Below, piece by piece: positions 15,253 through 26,624 of a stretch of 64,000 bases of DNA. Location of the stretch: the NCBI RefSeq assembly GCF_028858725.1, contig NC_084771.1, positions 7,034,915 through 7,098,914 on the forward strand, given 5' to 3'. The stretch comes from Colius striatus (lineage: Eukaryota; Chordata; Aves; Coliiformes; Coliidae). Every line of letters begins with the position of its first letter. The stretch's first letter is position 1. Below the pieces are notes generated by a model. That model was given only the letters and a program-made list of their open reading frames with translations, was not told where the DNA came from and ran no database searches. The translations under genes were made by a program, and so were the position numbers.

Positions 15253-15303
15253 ATGGACGCCGGGCGGCGCGCGCCGCATGCGCCGCGCCCGTTGATGACG
15301 TAG
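15253..15303 (+). other. Short upstream ORF before YIPF6
   Basis: An ATG at 15,253 opens a 16-codon frame that ends in TAG at 15,301-15,303, 30 bp before the YIPF6 start. It matters only if transcription begins upstream of 15,253, which cannot be judged here. Its stop codon overlaps the CRE-like motif, so the segment may instead be core promoter. Confidence 0.35.
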
Positions 15304-15330
15304 CACGGTCTCCACGTCGGCCGAGCGGCC

Positions 15331-15341
15331 AAGATGGCGGC
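15331..15341 (+). promoter_or_regulatory. YY1-type motif over the YIPF6 start codon
   Basis: The sequence 'aagatggcggc' is the consensus of the YY1 element that often sits just downstream of the transcription start and covers the start codon. Here it contains the YIPF6 ATG (15,334). It supports both the chosen start and a nearby transcription start site. Confidence 0.65.
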
Positions 15342-15372
15342 GGCGGAGGGGAGCGGTGTCGGGGCGCCGCTG
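15334..15372 (+). CDS. YIPF6: YIPF6 coding exon 1
   Basis: Thirteen codons ([13 protein letters not shown]), with the ATG in a good context (aagATGg). The GTGAGC donor begins at 15,373, phase 0. The sequence is less conserved than the rest, as in other YIPF6 proteins. Confidence 0.9.
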
Positions 15373-18300
15373 GTGAGCGCGGCGGCGGCAGCGGGCGGGG
15401 CGGCCCCGGCTACCCCCGGCGGGCCGCGGCCGGGCTCGGCTGCGAGTGGGGGCCGCGGTCGCGGCGGGGGGAGCGGACCGCCCGGGGCGTGGCGTGGCGA
15501 GGCAGGAGCGGGCCCAGCAGCGCTGCCGGAGCTGCAGGTGCTGTGGGCTCCGGGCGCGGAGGGCGCTGGGGGCCGCGCTGACTATCGCTCCCGCTCGGGG
15601 GGGTGCTGTCTGCCCCAGAGTTCGCTGGTCGGGCTGCTCCTCGTTTGCTCCCATCCCTGGCAGTGGAGCGCTTTCGCCTTCCGCCCGAGCGGAGGAAATC
15701 AGCGTCGTTACCGCTGGCGCGTAGCGGCTTTGCCGGGCTGCGGGTGCCTGTACAGCTCCTCACGAGTGGCATCCCCACGGGGTCCCTGCAGCACAGCGTG
15801 CTCGGGTGTGTCAGTGCGGCTCTACAGCGGTCGGGCGTTACCTCACTTCAAAACATAAAGGAGCTTTTAGTTCCTGTAGTTATCGCTCCAGAGGGACAGG
15901 GGGCGGCTGCAGAGAGGCCAGCCCAGAGCTACCAGGATGATCAGGGGGACTGGAGCAGCTTCCTTATGAGGAAAGGCTGCGGGACCTGGGACTGTTTAGT
16001 CTGGAGAAGAGGAGACTGAGGGGGGGAATCTCATTAATATCTACAAATATCTAAATGGTGGGTGTCAGGAGGTTGGGACAGCACTTTTTTTCCTGTTGTA
16101 TCCAGTGACAGGACAAGGGGTGATGCGATGAAGCTGGAACACAAAAAGTTCCACTGAAACATAAGGAAAAACTATTTCACTGTTGAGGTGAGGGAGCCCT
16201 GGCACAGGCTGCCCAGGGAGGGTGTGGAGGCTCCTTCTCGGGAGGTTTCCACACTGCCTGGACATGTTCCTGTGCCCCCTGATCAAGGGAAACCTACTTT
16301 AGCAGAGGGTTGGACTAGATATCTCTAAAGGTCCCTTCCAACCCTACCATTCTGTGAGTCTATGAATGCTGTTTAAATAGAGCACAGCAAGTGGGTTGCT
16401 GGGAGTTACTGAGAAGACCCAGACCTGCTTTACCTGTACTTGTCTGTTCAGCTCTTTCTCCTGTGAGCTGTTTGAATGGGGCAGACAACAGCAGGGCCCT
16501 GATGTTGGCAATGTTGTACCTTTTAATTGTGAGCACTTGTTCGGTTGTTTTCATCCTAAACACATCTGGAAGACACATCAGGTGACTGTGAGCTGGCTTG
16601 TATCTCTGTCTTTCTAAAGGCTTTTTAAACCATGCAGTTTGCAGGTCTTACGGATGTGTCGATCGCTGAAGATATTCCCGTGGAAGGGGAGATCACTGTT
16701 CCTGTGGGACCCCACTCTCCTGAGGAAGACTACTCCACGCTGGATGAGCCTGTTAAAGATACTATTGTGAGTCTGTGCTTCTCTGTCTCTGGTAAAACAT
16801 GTATTTTGCTGATATTGTGGCCGTTATGCAAGAACTGTATTTTTGCAGAGCTCTTTTTTCTCTGTACTTCCCCGTGAGTTTGGGGGTTTACTTGTTTTTT
16901 TTAAGAACTAGGCACGTGTAATGAGTTCTTGTGGGTCAAAGAGTACCTCTGCAAAGGCAAACTCTTCTGTCAAGTAGGATTTGCCTTGACTTTTCCAAGA
17001 GGAGCAAACAAATGCTGGTACTGAATTGGCTGTTATTAAAGGAAATCACGTTGTGGGTGTCAGGGATGTGGACAAGTTAGGCATTGTTTGTTGCAGAGGA
17101 GGCTGTAGAAATGTTTTGATAGGATCCTTTCTTGATTTACTATCAATATGCCTATATTTCTGTCTCTCTGCTTGTAGTTATGAGCTGTGATTTTTATGAA
17201 GGGATAAATCAAAGTGTTACTGGTTCATTGCAGATGAGAGATCTGAAGGCTGTTGGGAAGAAGTTTGTCCACGTCATGTATCCGAAGAAGAGCAGCACGC
17301 TCCTCAGAGACTGTACGTGTCAGGGGAGTTTCAAACCCTTCAAAGGTTGTTGTGCCAACAGGGGAAGAGTTCAGTGGAGCAGAGATTCAGAAGCATCTGC
17401 TGGTGTTCTTTTTGTTGCTGTAGGATGCTGGGTACAAATGTGACCAATCAGAGTGTTACTAAAGCTCTTACCAGTGGCACAGGTGTCGGTGTGGGGGGAA
17501 CAGGGAGCTGTGGCAGGTTTGGAATGACATGTGCTATACACCAGGTGAGATGCTAAATAAGAAAATTATGAGGAAGGGTACTATGTAAAATCGTCCATGG
17601 GGAGATGGAAAAGGGACTTTATTACTCACAAGGAACTGAAACTGAGCATCTTTCTGTGGTATTTATGACTTTACCTTTTCCTTTGCTGACAGGGGATCTT
17701 TGGGGCCCTTTGGTGCTTTGTGTCTCACTTGCACTGTAAGTACTTACCGTGGGCAGGTTTGGGTTTGTGTAAAGCTGCAGTGTACGTGCTACACATCCTG
17801 CAGAAGTGATGGAGAAAGAGAGGCTGCTGTAGTCATTGGGGGATGGGAGAGGACGGTGGCTCTCGCGAGTTTCTGATCCTGCTCTGGGACATGTGCGTGC
17901 AGATCTGCCTGAGGCAGGATGGAAATGGTGCTGAGATCTGTCAGCTGAGGCACAGCTGTATCCTCTGTGCAGAAACCATTCAGTGAAGAATTAGTAAAGC
18001 TTTAGCAGAAGTACGCAGTGTAACTTAGACACTGAAATCAATGCACACTCACCGTCCCAGGTTTTGGTTTGCTCATATCCTAGAGCTATAATAAGCTTTC
18101 CTTAAGGCTTATGTGTTTTGTCATGTGCTATGCTGTCTGCTTTGAGAGGTTGCAAACTTTTGATGCCTTAATTTTCATTTTTTAGCCTGTTGTCTGTGGT
18201 TTTATTCTCCTCTGTGCTTACACAGTCTCCAAAACAAGTAAATAAGTGGGCTGAAACGTGCTCAGTTGGACCGCAGCCATTTTCCTTTCCTATTCAAAAC

Positions 18301-19556
18301 TGGGGTTACTACTAAAAATAAGAATAGGGATGAAAAGTAATCAGTCTGCAGCCTAAGTGGGAGTCTCTTTTTTGGAGCTTCTGTTCTGTCATCTACTTCA
18401 AGTGTATGAAAACTCAGTCATCAATTGCCAATGACACCCGTTGTCTGATTCCTACCACAGGATGCTTCAGGGTGGATCAGCAGATAGTAAAGATGATGGA
18501 GGGCCCCAGTTTGCTGAAGTCTTTGTCATCATCTGGTTTGGTGCAGTTGTCATCACACTGAACTCAAAGCTTCTGGGAGGAACTATGTGAGTGTTGGCTT
18601 ATTTAGTAGAAGCTAAGTTCCCCCCCATGGGTGGAGTTTCTGCAGTGCTCTTGTTTTGACCACTTTTCTGCCAATTCTGTGTCTTCAGATCCTTTTTCCA
18701 GAGCCTATGTGTGCTGGGTTACTGTGTGCTGCCCCTGACAGTAGCAATGCTGGTGTGCAGGCTGGTGCTGCTGGCGGGCTCTGGGACTGTCAGCTTCATC
18801 ATACGCCTCCTTGTCGTGCTGGCGATGTTTGGGTGGTCAACGTTAGGTGAGTCCTGCTGTGCACCGCAGCACTGGGGTGTAGTGCGGTGCTGAAGGAAGG
18901 GAAGGGACCTGCACATGTTCTATTGGGCACAGCCAATGGCTATTGTAGGTTAAAGTGTTTCCTGGGCTGCTGAAGTGGTGCAGAAATAGTTCTTCCAATG
19001 CTTGTGTTGGCAGAGGTTCAGCCTCTGCCTAAACTGCTGTTGATTTTCATGGTCATATGCAAATTGCTATCACCAGAGGGATGATACTTTAATGTTAAAG
19101 CCCATGTGAGACTGCTGGATATTTTATTCTGTGATCTGTGTTATAAATACTATTAGAAAGTGGTAGTTTCAAAGAGATGCATTGGCATTGTTTCTCCAGT
19201 TCTTAATCTGTAAGTCTGACTCTTGTTACAGGACATTAATCAGCGTTTCTCTTTCTGTATGATGAAGTTTTTATTGCTGGTGATAGACCACTGGTACTGA
19301 GCAATGGGTTACTCTGTTTTCTCTTTCAGTGTAATTGTAATGCAGATCTTAATTCAAAACAGGTAACAACTCTGCAGTGGATCTCAGCCTTTTAGTTTGA
19401 TGCTGCTCATGTTTCTAGTATTTTTCTTTTCCACCAGCATCTACAGCTTTCCTGGCAGACAGTCAGCCTCCCAACCGCAAAGCTCTTGTCGTCTACCCCA
19501 TCTTCCTCTTCTACTTTGTCATCAGCTGGATGATTCTCACCTTTACACCTCAGTGA
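15334..19556 (+). CDS. YIPF6: YIPF6, Yip1-domain Golgi membrane protein (complete, 7 coding exons)
   Basis: Joined exons 15334-15372, 16638-16766, 17234-17312, 17693-17735, 18461-18586, 18689-18846 and 19438-19556 give 693 nt: 230 residues plus TGA. Human YIPF6 is of similar length (about 236). Every junction has a GT donor and AG acceptor in matching phase. The N-terminal part (1-82) is cytosolic and holds the conserved '[12 protein letters not shown]' and '[11 protein letters not shown]' segments. Five hydrophobic spans follow at about 86-99, 115-135, 145-168, 174-192 and 211-227, the usual topology of the Yip1/YIPF family. '[11 protein letters not shown]' and 'WMILTFTPQ' at the C-terminus are family hallmarks. 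YIPF6 acts in Golgi and ER-Golgi membranes, pairs with YIPF1/YIPF2 type partners and is involved in Rab-linked trafficking and Golgi structure (family knowledge). It shares a promoter region with OPHN1 and appears intact. Confidence 0.96.
15905..16366 (+). mobile_element. CR1 LINE copy in YIPF6 intron 1
   Basis: About 460 bp of CR1 in plus orientation. It includes the internal strings 'ctggagaagaggagactgag', 'ggctgcccagggagg' and 'ttggactagatatctctaaa'. It ends at 'aggtcccttccaaccctacc' and 'attctgtgagtctatga', the CR1 3' terminus. It is 5'-truncated. Small deletions and a poly-T stretch break the ORF2 frame, so it is inactive. It makes up about a third of intron 1. Confidence 0.93.
16638..16766 (+). 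CDS. YIPF6: YIPF6 coding exon 2
   Basis: Forty-three codons from [12 protein letters not shown] to LDEPVKDTI. The acceptor is 'catgcag', the donor is GTGAGT at 16,767, phase 0 at both ends. It encodes the conserved cytosolic N-terminal motif. Confidence 0.95.
17234..17312 (+). CDS. YIPF6: YIPF6 coding exon 3
   Basis: Encodes [20 protein letters not shown] and STLLRD, plus the first base of a Trp codon. The acceptor is 'ttcattgcag' and the donor GTACGT is at 17,313, phase 1. Confidence 0.95.
17693..17735 (+). CDS. YIPF6: YIPF6 coding exon 4
   Basis: A 43-nt exon that completes Trp 83 and encodes [13 protein letters not shown], the start of the first membrane span. The acceptor is 'tttgctgacag' and the donor GTAAGT is at 17,736. 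Confidence 0.94.
18461..18586 (+). CDS. YIPF6: YIPF6 coding exon 5
   Basis: Encodes [20 protein letters not shown] through LNSKLLGGT. It covers a short acidic luminal or cytosolic loop and the second membrane span. The acceptor is 'cctaccacag' and the donor GTGAGT is at 18,587. Confidence 0.96.
18689..18846 (+). CDS. YIPF6: YIPF6 coding exon 6
   Basis: Encodes [20 protein letters not shown] to MFGWSTL, holding membrane spans three and four. The acceptor is 'ctgtgtcttcag' and the donor GTGAGT is at 18,847. The first base completes Ile 139. Confidence 0.96.
19438..19556 (+). CDS. YIPF6: YIPF6 coding exon 7 (terminal)
   Basis: Encodes [20 protein letters not shown], then the fifth span and the C-terminus [10 protein letters not shown], ending in TGA. 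The acceptor is 'tcttttccaccag'. Confidence 0.96.
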
Positions 19557-22001
19557 TCTTTGTTCAGAAGAGACTGTGTAGTACAGACTGGAGTTTGTCA
19601 TGAACGCTGCAGTTAATCATTGGCTTTATCTCTTTCTAATTTATATATATAGAGGCATTGTAAAAAGGCAGGTTATGGGATAAAGCCAGACAACTGCAAA
19701 AATTGGTCATTTGTGTGTCCCTCTTTTTGAAAGATACAGAGGTCCAGCTGCTGAGGGGTTTTTGTTTAGCCCTGCTCTTTAGTTAAATAAGAAATGCCTG
19801 CTGTGAGAGGGATTCTTCTGCCTGAGGAGCGGAGCGGGAGATGCTGGAATTGAAGGCGTTGGGTAGATGAAGATGAAGTGACAGGACTGCACACCGTGGC
19901 AGGAGTCCTGCTTGTGCTTGGATTCTCACTGAAGACAAATATGCCTTATGAAATAGTAGAACTTTGTTGCTGTTATGTGTTGGGTAGGGAAGAAATGTGT
20001 TTGACTCCCTTTTTGTTGACTTACAGAGTGGTGAAATGTGTATGACGTGTTTTGTAGGACCGTGAGCTTTCACTTTGGAACTTCAGCAAAAAATAAGTTG
20101 CGTCCATTCCACAGTTAACTGAAGCTGGGCAGCGGGGAACTGCCTTTGTTCAAATCCATGTACTGTGTATTTGTTTCATCCCTTCATATGTAAAGAAAGA
20201 GTGTTTCAGCCAGATGCCTTCAACACCATAGTGACACTGATGAATCTGGGTGTCTCCGCAGAGGGAGCGTATTTACACTGGATAGTTACAGATATTCTCA
20301 TGTGACAATAGATTAGAGAGTTAAAAGCCCTGGAGAAAGTGTCAAAACTGGTTTGCAACAGGGACTTGGCTGTTACTCTGCATCTTGGGAATAGGAAATT
20401 GTCAGGAGAGCACCCAGTAAAGTGAATATGGATGTTAAAGAAGAGAGTAAGTTTGAGATAAGTGGAAGTGTCGGTACCTGGGGTGTTTGGGTGCTAACAT
20501 GCCAGGGCTGATGCCCACGACTTATGGGTTGGAGGAAGGAAAGTAAATAATGCTGAAGGCAGTGTCTGCTGTGAAGGAGGATGTGAATTCTCAACTGCTC
20601 ATGGGTGACTTTGCCTTTGGTTGTTTCAGCATAAATGCCTGCAGGTTTGCATACTGTTTCATTGTTGTTACCATGAGATATGAGAAACTTTTCTGTGGGT
20701 TTGGGATGGGGTTTTTTTGCTTGATACCTTTTATAAGAGGGGAGGTGGCTTTATTCTCCTGTTCTCTTGAGGCGCACAGACGTACCCCTGCCTGGAGAAC
20801 AACACGTGGATGTACAAGCGTGTCCTTTATATTTCAGCGTAGGGACTGAGACCTGGAGAACTGCTTAGTGAAGACTGTACAGGAAATATTTGTGTTGTCT
20901 GTTATTTTCAGTAAGCAATGCAAAAGGAGGGCTTTGAAAGAGCTGGGTGGGGAAAGCTGCTCTTAAAATGTTACTTTTCCTGAAAAGGAACATTTTGTTC
21001 CCTTTTTCCTATAGTAATGCAACCAGGCCTGGAATTGGTGGCTGTGGGTCCTGCTGAGGTGTAAATATGCATAACTTATATTTGTATATATTAAAAATTG
21101 CAATTTCTGCTATAAACACTTTGAGTATTTGGTAGTTGGGAAGGAAATTCCTGAACATGCACATTGGAAGCATATGTTGGCACTTCTGGGAGCGTGGAGA
21201 GGAGGAAGGAAGAATCAGGTGCTCTCGGCCAGGCTGATGGCAGCATCCATGGACAGGGGTGCACAATGGAAACAGGGACATTTCAGTCCTCCAGTAAGTT
21301 ATTACTGGTATGGAATGCAATGTTCTTCTTTTAAGTGTGCAGCTTTCCATTGCTTTAAGCCTCAGTTTAGCTTTGTAAAGCTGAAATATTCAAGGGAAGT
21401 AGACAGTAAAGCTGTTGATGGCTACAGTGGGGTTCAGAGCCACGTCTGTCTGTCCTGTCACAGCTCAAGAATTTAACCATAATCCTTGGAATTCTGTCTC
21501 TAACAGTGTCTTGTGACTTCAGCTGATAGTATATCTGGAAGTTAACTGATGCAGCATTTAAGTGATCCACTGTCTTTTCAAAAAGAAGGAAAATGATTTT
21601 GGGAAGGAATTAAAATGCCAGCTTTTTCCTTGCTTGTTTTTCACTTGGATACAAATCTCGTGGTGGTGGTCTGTCCTGTGACATTTCTCTTGTGTAAGCC
21701 AAGAGCAAAGGAAATTGTTTTTTATAGTCATCAGTCTTACTTCTCAGGTGGTCACCAAAGTGTTTAGTTGAGAAGTGTTTCTAACTGGAAAGAATAGGCA
21801 GAAAAACACTGGTTATACAGTGAAGGTGGGGTTTCTTTTGGTTGGTTGGTGTTAGACTCATGGCAGCCATCGTCTTCAAAAGCTGTAAAGTCTTTAAGTG
21901 GGTTTCTATCACTAAAGATGTAACTTGCCCTGAGGTTTTAGGCTGCAGGATGCAGGGAGGAAACTACATTTTCTGAGTGTTCATGCTTCCAGTTGAATAA
22001 A
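19557..22001 (+). other. YIPF6: YIPF6 3' untranslated region (inferred)
   Basis: AT-richer, non-coding sequence follows the stop. The best polyadenylation signal is AATAAA at 21,996-22,001, followed by a GT-rich stretch about 15 bases on. An earlier ATTAAA at 21,090-21,095 could give a shorter form. The extent is inferred from these signals only. Confidence 0.5.
21996..22001 (+). terminator. YIPF6: Candidate polyadenylation signal of YIPF6
   Basis: A canonical AATAAA hexamer with a downstream GT-rich element ('tgtcctgtggtgcggggg'). It is the first canonical AATAAA I found after the YIPF6 stop codon. Confidence 0.5.
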
Positions 22002-22249
22002 GCTAGATGTCCTGTGGTGCGGGGGTTAATAATTGTTTCCTTTGGCAGAGAGTAGAGGATGCTCATGTGCTTGGCCAGGAGTTGCTGTAGCTCATTGCCT
22101 GACTCCCCTTGCTTGCCTCAGCTTTCTGTGGGGTGAGATCTGCTGGACACCAATATGCTTAAAATATCTTGTCAAAAATAATTTCCCCACCACAATGTTG
22201 TGATTGGTTCTGGAAGAGCTTCACCCAGAGTGGCTTGGCAGTTCAGCTT

Positions 22250-22718
22250 TAGATGATAATCCATTGGAAAATGTAGCCCTCAGAAAGTGGAGCGTAGTTG
22301 CTGGGAAAGGCAGAGAGAGCAGACGATGAGCGCCCGTGAAAACGAGCATCGGATCGATGGGCTGAAGACTGTGATGTGGCTGCAGAAAAATGAAGAAGCC
22401 CCAGCTGGAGTTTATTGCTCGGCTGAACTTTGGTTTTGTAGAGGCACCACTTTGAGAGAATAGTCTTGCCCCTCAGCAAGCGGGTGGTTCCGAAATGAAG
22501 TAGATATGGGCACATAAAGGCATGGCTGAAAAACTCCTGGTTTAGGCAGGTGAAATACCTCGAGCTTGTTTGGCATTTTAGACTGACCAGAGCTTCTGTC
22601 CATGATAGTCCTGTAACAGAGTGGTGTTACATGGGAGTGCTGAGCCTGCTCGCTCATCGAGGGCTTTTTCACCTTGTTCAGCCAGTTGTGAGACTCATTC
22701 CTCCAACAATGTGTGCAG
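22250..22718 (+). other. Unidentified CpG-retaining segment ending in a consensus splice donor
   Basis: This segment keeps more CpG dinucleotides than its neighbours (for example around 22,321-22,360 and 22,561-22,665). It ends at 'gtgtgcag' followed by a near-perfect GTAAGTA donor at 22,719, which makes a non-coding plus-strand exon possible. On the minus strand a frame of about 86 codons from its first Met (22,412-22,672) has a rather protein-like composition but matches nothing I know. Plus-strand exon, minus-strand exon and conserved non-coding element are all open. Confidence 0.25.
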
Positions 22719-24574
22719 GTAAGTAATCCTTATCCACAACGTGGGTTTTTAATTTGCTCTGAAAGTGTATGTGGTAACTCAGCATCGTGCTCCCCAAGGG
22801 GGAAACGTCTCTTCTTTAAAGCTGACTGAGAGAAGGGTAGCAAGGAGAAATGCAGATGTCTTTAATGAAATGTTTACCTCTTCTGTAACATGGATGATTT
22901 TTTGATGCATAAATCAGGCTTTCTTTCCTACTAAGATTATTTTTAAACTGTTTACCAATGGAAGTTGTGTTTGAGTTTCATTTTCATCTATTTAATACCA
23001 ATGAGAAGAATTCATTTGTTTTAACTTTATAAATTAAAACACACTTGAAAGGTGCGTGGGCTGTCATGTGTGTGGAGTCAGGGTTCTGTGGCCGCTGTAC
23101 CTGTGGTTGGTGGTGAGGAGTGGGCTGTCCCACGGGACGGGAGGGGAGCTGCAGGGCTGGTGGTCGGTGGGTGGGTGGGCAGGAGGCAGCCCCGCCTGGC
23201 ACAGCCTCTCCTGAGGCACAGGGGCAGGGGTTCTGCTTGGACAAAGAAAGGTATTTTACACAGCCTGGGAGTTAAGGTGGAGCAGAACCCAGCTGAGTTC
23301 TCTACTGCTGTGTCTGTGCAATGCTGTGGCACTTCTGGTTCCTGTGTTGGCTTCAGTGAGCAAACAGAAGCTGGCGGGAGTGCCAGGCTGAGGTACAAAT
23401 CCCCAATCCCTTTTCTCCGGGAGCGTTGCTGGTGTTGGGGGTTGGTGTTGGGGGTTGGTGTGGGGGTTGGTGGTGTGTCCTGGCTGGTCTTGGCTGTTTT
23501 CTTGGAGCGAGGACCAGAGAGAGCGTTTGGTCTGGATCAGCGCTTCTGTGTTCCGTCAGGGGACAAAGCCCAGCAGCTCCTGTCGCAGACCCCCAGTGCC
23601 AGGGAGACCCAGACTCCGCAAGACCTTGGGGCCTTGGCTGTGCCCCTCGGTGTGTGCTCATCGAAGCTGAGCCAGGACATGTTTGCTGGTGCTTAGATCT
23701 CGCCTGTACTGCTGTGTGGTGTCGGACTGTGCTGGGCAAGGAGCGCTGTGCTGCCTCACCCTCAGGCAGGTGTTCAAGCAGGGGACCCCAGCCTCAGGGG
23801 AGGGACTGAAAGGTGAGGGGCCTAAATGAGGCACATGTGGAGAGGAAACCGGGTAGGAAGGCAGCCTCATAAATGAATAGCAACTAAAAACCTTCCCTGA
23901 GCAGTACTGGAGCTTGAGACAACCACCAGACGCGTGCCCGTGCTCCTGCAGCGTGTGCGGGGCTGCCAGCGGGGTCTCTGCCAGGCCTGACCCTGGCCTC
24001 AGCAGCTTCCCACGGCAGCAGCGCTGGGCTGCCCACAGCCTAGGGCCCTCCGTTGTTCCCCGGGAGAGGCCAAAGCTTCCCGTGCTCACAAGAGGGCAGC
24101 AGGTCTGCAGGCCCTCAGAGCTTGGCCCTTCCTCTGCCTTGGCCTTTTGTGTTCCCAGCGCTGCAGGTTTGTGGCCTCTGTTGAGGGAAAGGTCTCGGAG
24201 GTGAGTCCTGGGCATCCTGCCTCTCTTCCTCCCAAGGTGTTCCTGGATGGTAGTAACTACACTTTATTTGGATAAAGCTCACACTTCGCCTTTTTTCACC
24301 CCAAAGATACTATTTTAAGGCAAATACTCTGTGTGCTGGATTGTAGATTAGCGCAAATGACGGGTGTCAGTGGCAGCTGGGGAAATGACTTCCCCAGTAA
24401 AGTCAGGGAGTCGCTCATCCAGTGAAACTGTTGGCTACTGGCCCAGCGAACACACACAATTCCTGACCTTTGCTTTTCTTGACAGGTGACTGATGAAAGG
24501 ACTGCAGAGGCTGGAAGTCAAGCCTGAGACTGCTAAATCTTCACACCATTTGCACCCAGCCCAGAGGCAAGGCT

Positions 24575-24625
24575 GGGAGTGTGCGTGCTGGGAGTGTGCA
24601 TGCTGAGAGTGTGCGTGCAGAGGTG
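24575..24625. repeat. Short 15-16-bp tandem repeat
   Basis: About three imperfect copies of a 'gggagtgtgcgtgct' unit, directly before the larger 40-bp array. Confidence 0.7.
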
Positions 24626-24672
24626 CAGCTCTCTGGGGTGCTGCCTTCCCTGGGAGTGTGGCAGGAGCAGCA

Positions 24673-24842
24673 AGGGGAGCTGGTGGAGCACTCAGCACCA
24701 AGCAGAGCAGCGAGGGGAGCTGGAGGAGCACTCAGCACCGAGCAGAGCACCGACGGGAGCTGGTGGAGCACTCAGCACCAAGCAGAGCAGTGAAGAGAGC
24801 TGGAGGAGCACTCAGCACCGAGCATAGCAGTGAGGGGAGCTG
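24673..24842. repeat. 40-bp minisatellite with 80-bp alternation
   Basis: Just over four copies of a 40-bp unit containing 'gagcactcagcacc' and 'agcagagca'. Alternate copies carry 'tggtggag...ccaag' and 'tggaggag...ccgag', so the true period is 80 bp. This points to duplication of a dimer. Open frames on both strands here are due to the repeat. Confidence 0.88.
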
Positions 24843-26073
24843 ACTGGCATGCTGATCTGAGCAAAGGGAGCTGGCCAGGCACGTTGCCTTGAGCAGAGCA
24901 GGTATCTCCAGAGATAACAGCCCAAGGGCTGAGTGTGGCTGGGAGCTTGTACACGTGAGGCTACTGGTGTTGGCAGAATGATGCATTGACCCTTAGGTCT
25001 GCCATCTGCTTGTCTAGAGGCAGTGCACCCGCTGCATGGGGAGGGAGTGATGGGGGTAAGGAAAGCCTTGTTTCCAGGATTTGCTCAAGATTTTGTTGTC
25101 AGTCCCAGTGAGAATAAAAAGCTATGAAAAATGCACCTGCCCATTGGGGAAGGATAACTTCCTGATTTACATCCTGGTTGTTTTCCTTGAACCTTGTCAC
25201 CCTCTGGCTGTGTTTCAGAGTTCAATGCTATTTGCACATAGAGGAAAGTGAACAGGGATGGGTTTGTTCAGTGTGTTACAGCCTCCCTGTGCCTGGCACC
25301 TTGGCACATGTGCCTCTCTAAGCCTCCTGTGTCTGACAAGCTGCTGTTTGTGCAGGCTGGGAGCTGACTGTCAACACCAGCCTTAGGGACAGTGAGGCAG
25401 ATGTGGACAGGCAGCAGCTGGGCAAAGTCCTGCCACTCTGATGCTCCCTCCTCACCACAGCATTGGCAGCAGGGGCTGAGCTCTGCCAGTGCTGCTGCCA
25501 GGCCTGTGCTTATGCCAGTCCATGGAGAGATGGAGCAATCATTGTCTGTCTTGGCTGAACCCTGCCAAGGGGTTCAAAGCCCATCTCTTCCCCTGTGCTG
25601 CATTGCTAGCAGTATGAAGAACATAACATGAACACAAGTCCCTACTAAAAGCTTAAAGAGACCTCTCTATTTTGAGAGAAGTGAGAACTACAAAATGAAT
25701 GTTGGGGAAAGACTGTGCAGCAGCCCCAGTGTGATTGTGAGGGTAAGGCCCCTTGCAGTGGTGTGCTAGCAGACAAAATCTAGGGAACTGATGCAAAATG
25801 GACAGCTGTTGTCAGCTGCTGCTGTTCCAATGTGCACAAGGTGTTTTAAAGGCCCTGTTGGCCTGACTGGAGATGAGGCTAGTAGAGCTGTGCAGGGTGC
25901 TGCCACCTCAGAAGGAAATGGTGCAGGGTCTGCATGCTCCAGGTCCTTGCCTGGAGTAAGGGCCATTGCATCCCTTTCTAATCAAATGCAATGGGAAAGA
26001 AAATGAGGAAAAGCCAAATAAATGTCATCTGCTGAGTGATTCATGCTAAGAAATCATGTTTTCCCATTGCCAG

Positions 26074-26624
26074 CCTTCCCATTACCCAGCGGTGGGTTCT
26101 GTCCATGGGCAATGAAGGCGAGGAGTGCCAAAAGCCAGGCAAAGCCCTTTGCAGCTCCAGGCCCGTGGGATGGGCGGCTCCCTTTGCACTCTTCGGTCAG
26201 TGAGGAAGATGAAGAAGGTGTCTATGGCTTCTTCTGCTGGAGGAGCAGCGAGCGCAGTCCTGAGGCTGAGCCTGCCTGTGTGTCAACAGGGGACAGCCCC
26301 TTGCCCTCGCCGGGTGGGCCTTTCGTCAGGATAACCTGGGGGCTCCAGCCAAGGTTCAGCAGCCTCACAGAGTGTGGTGCAGGGCATGGAGGGGATGCTG
26401 CAAGCCAGAATATATTTTTTGACAGTGGTGAGATGTCGGCTTTTGAACTTTCTCAGACAAAGCATAAGCATGTGCTCAAGCAGAGTGAAGCACATCCAGT
26501 GCAGCAGTTCAGTCTGCTCCATGCAGACCTTGGGACAGACCACAGCATCCCAGGCTGGAAGGATGATGAGGATAATGCCTTCTTTCTGTCTTCTGGGGAA
26601 GCAAAGATGTGGCCCAGCTGGCTG
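26074..26624 (+). CDS. Candidate unidentified coding exon (hypothetical)
   Basis: A frame open from 26,043 to 26,702 has a more protein-like composition than other long frames here. It has acidic stretches such as 'SVSEEDEEGVYGFF' and 'GWKDDEDNAFFLSS' and no tandem repeats. It ends in-frame at 'WPSWL', directly before a GTAAGT donor at 26,625 (phase 0). Upstream, 'cccattgccag' at about 26,063-26,073 could be an acceptor; alternatively the exon starts at the ATG at 26,043 or 26,112. I recognise no domain. A phase-0 donor would join in frame to STARD8 exon 2 (39,265), which also starts in phase 0, so it could be an alternative STARD8 N-terminus. Long first coding exons are known in the related DLC1. 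A minus-strand frame of similar length overlaps it, so chance cannot be excluded. Confidence 0.3.
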
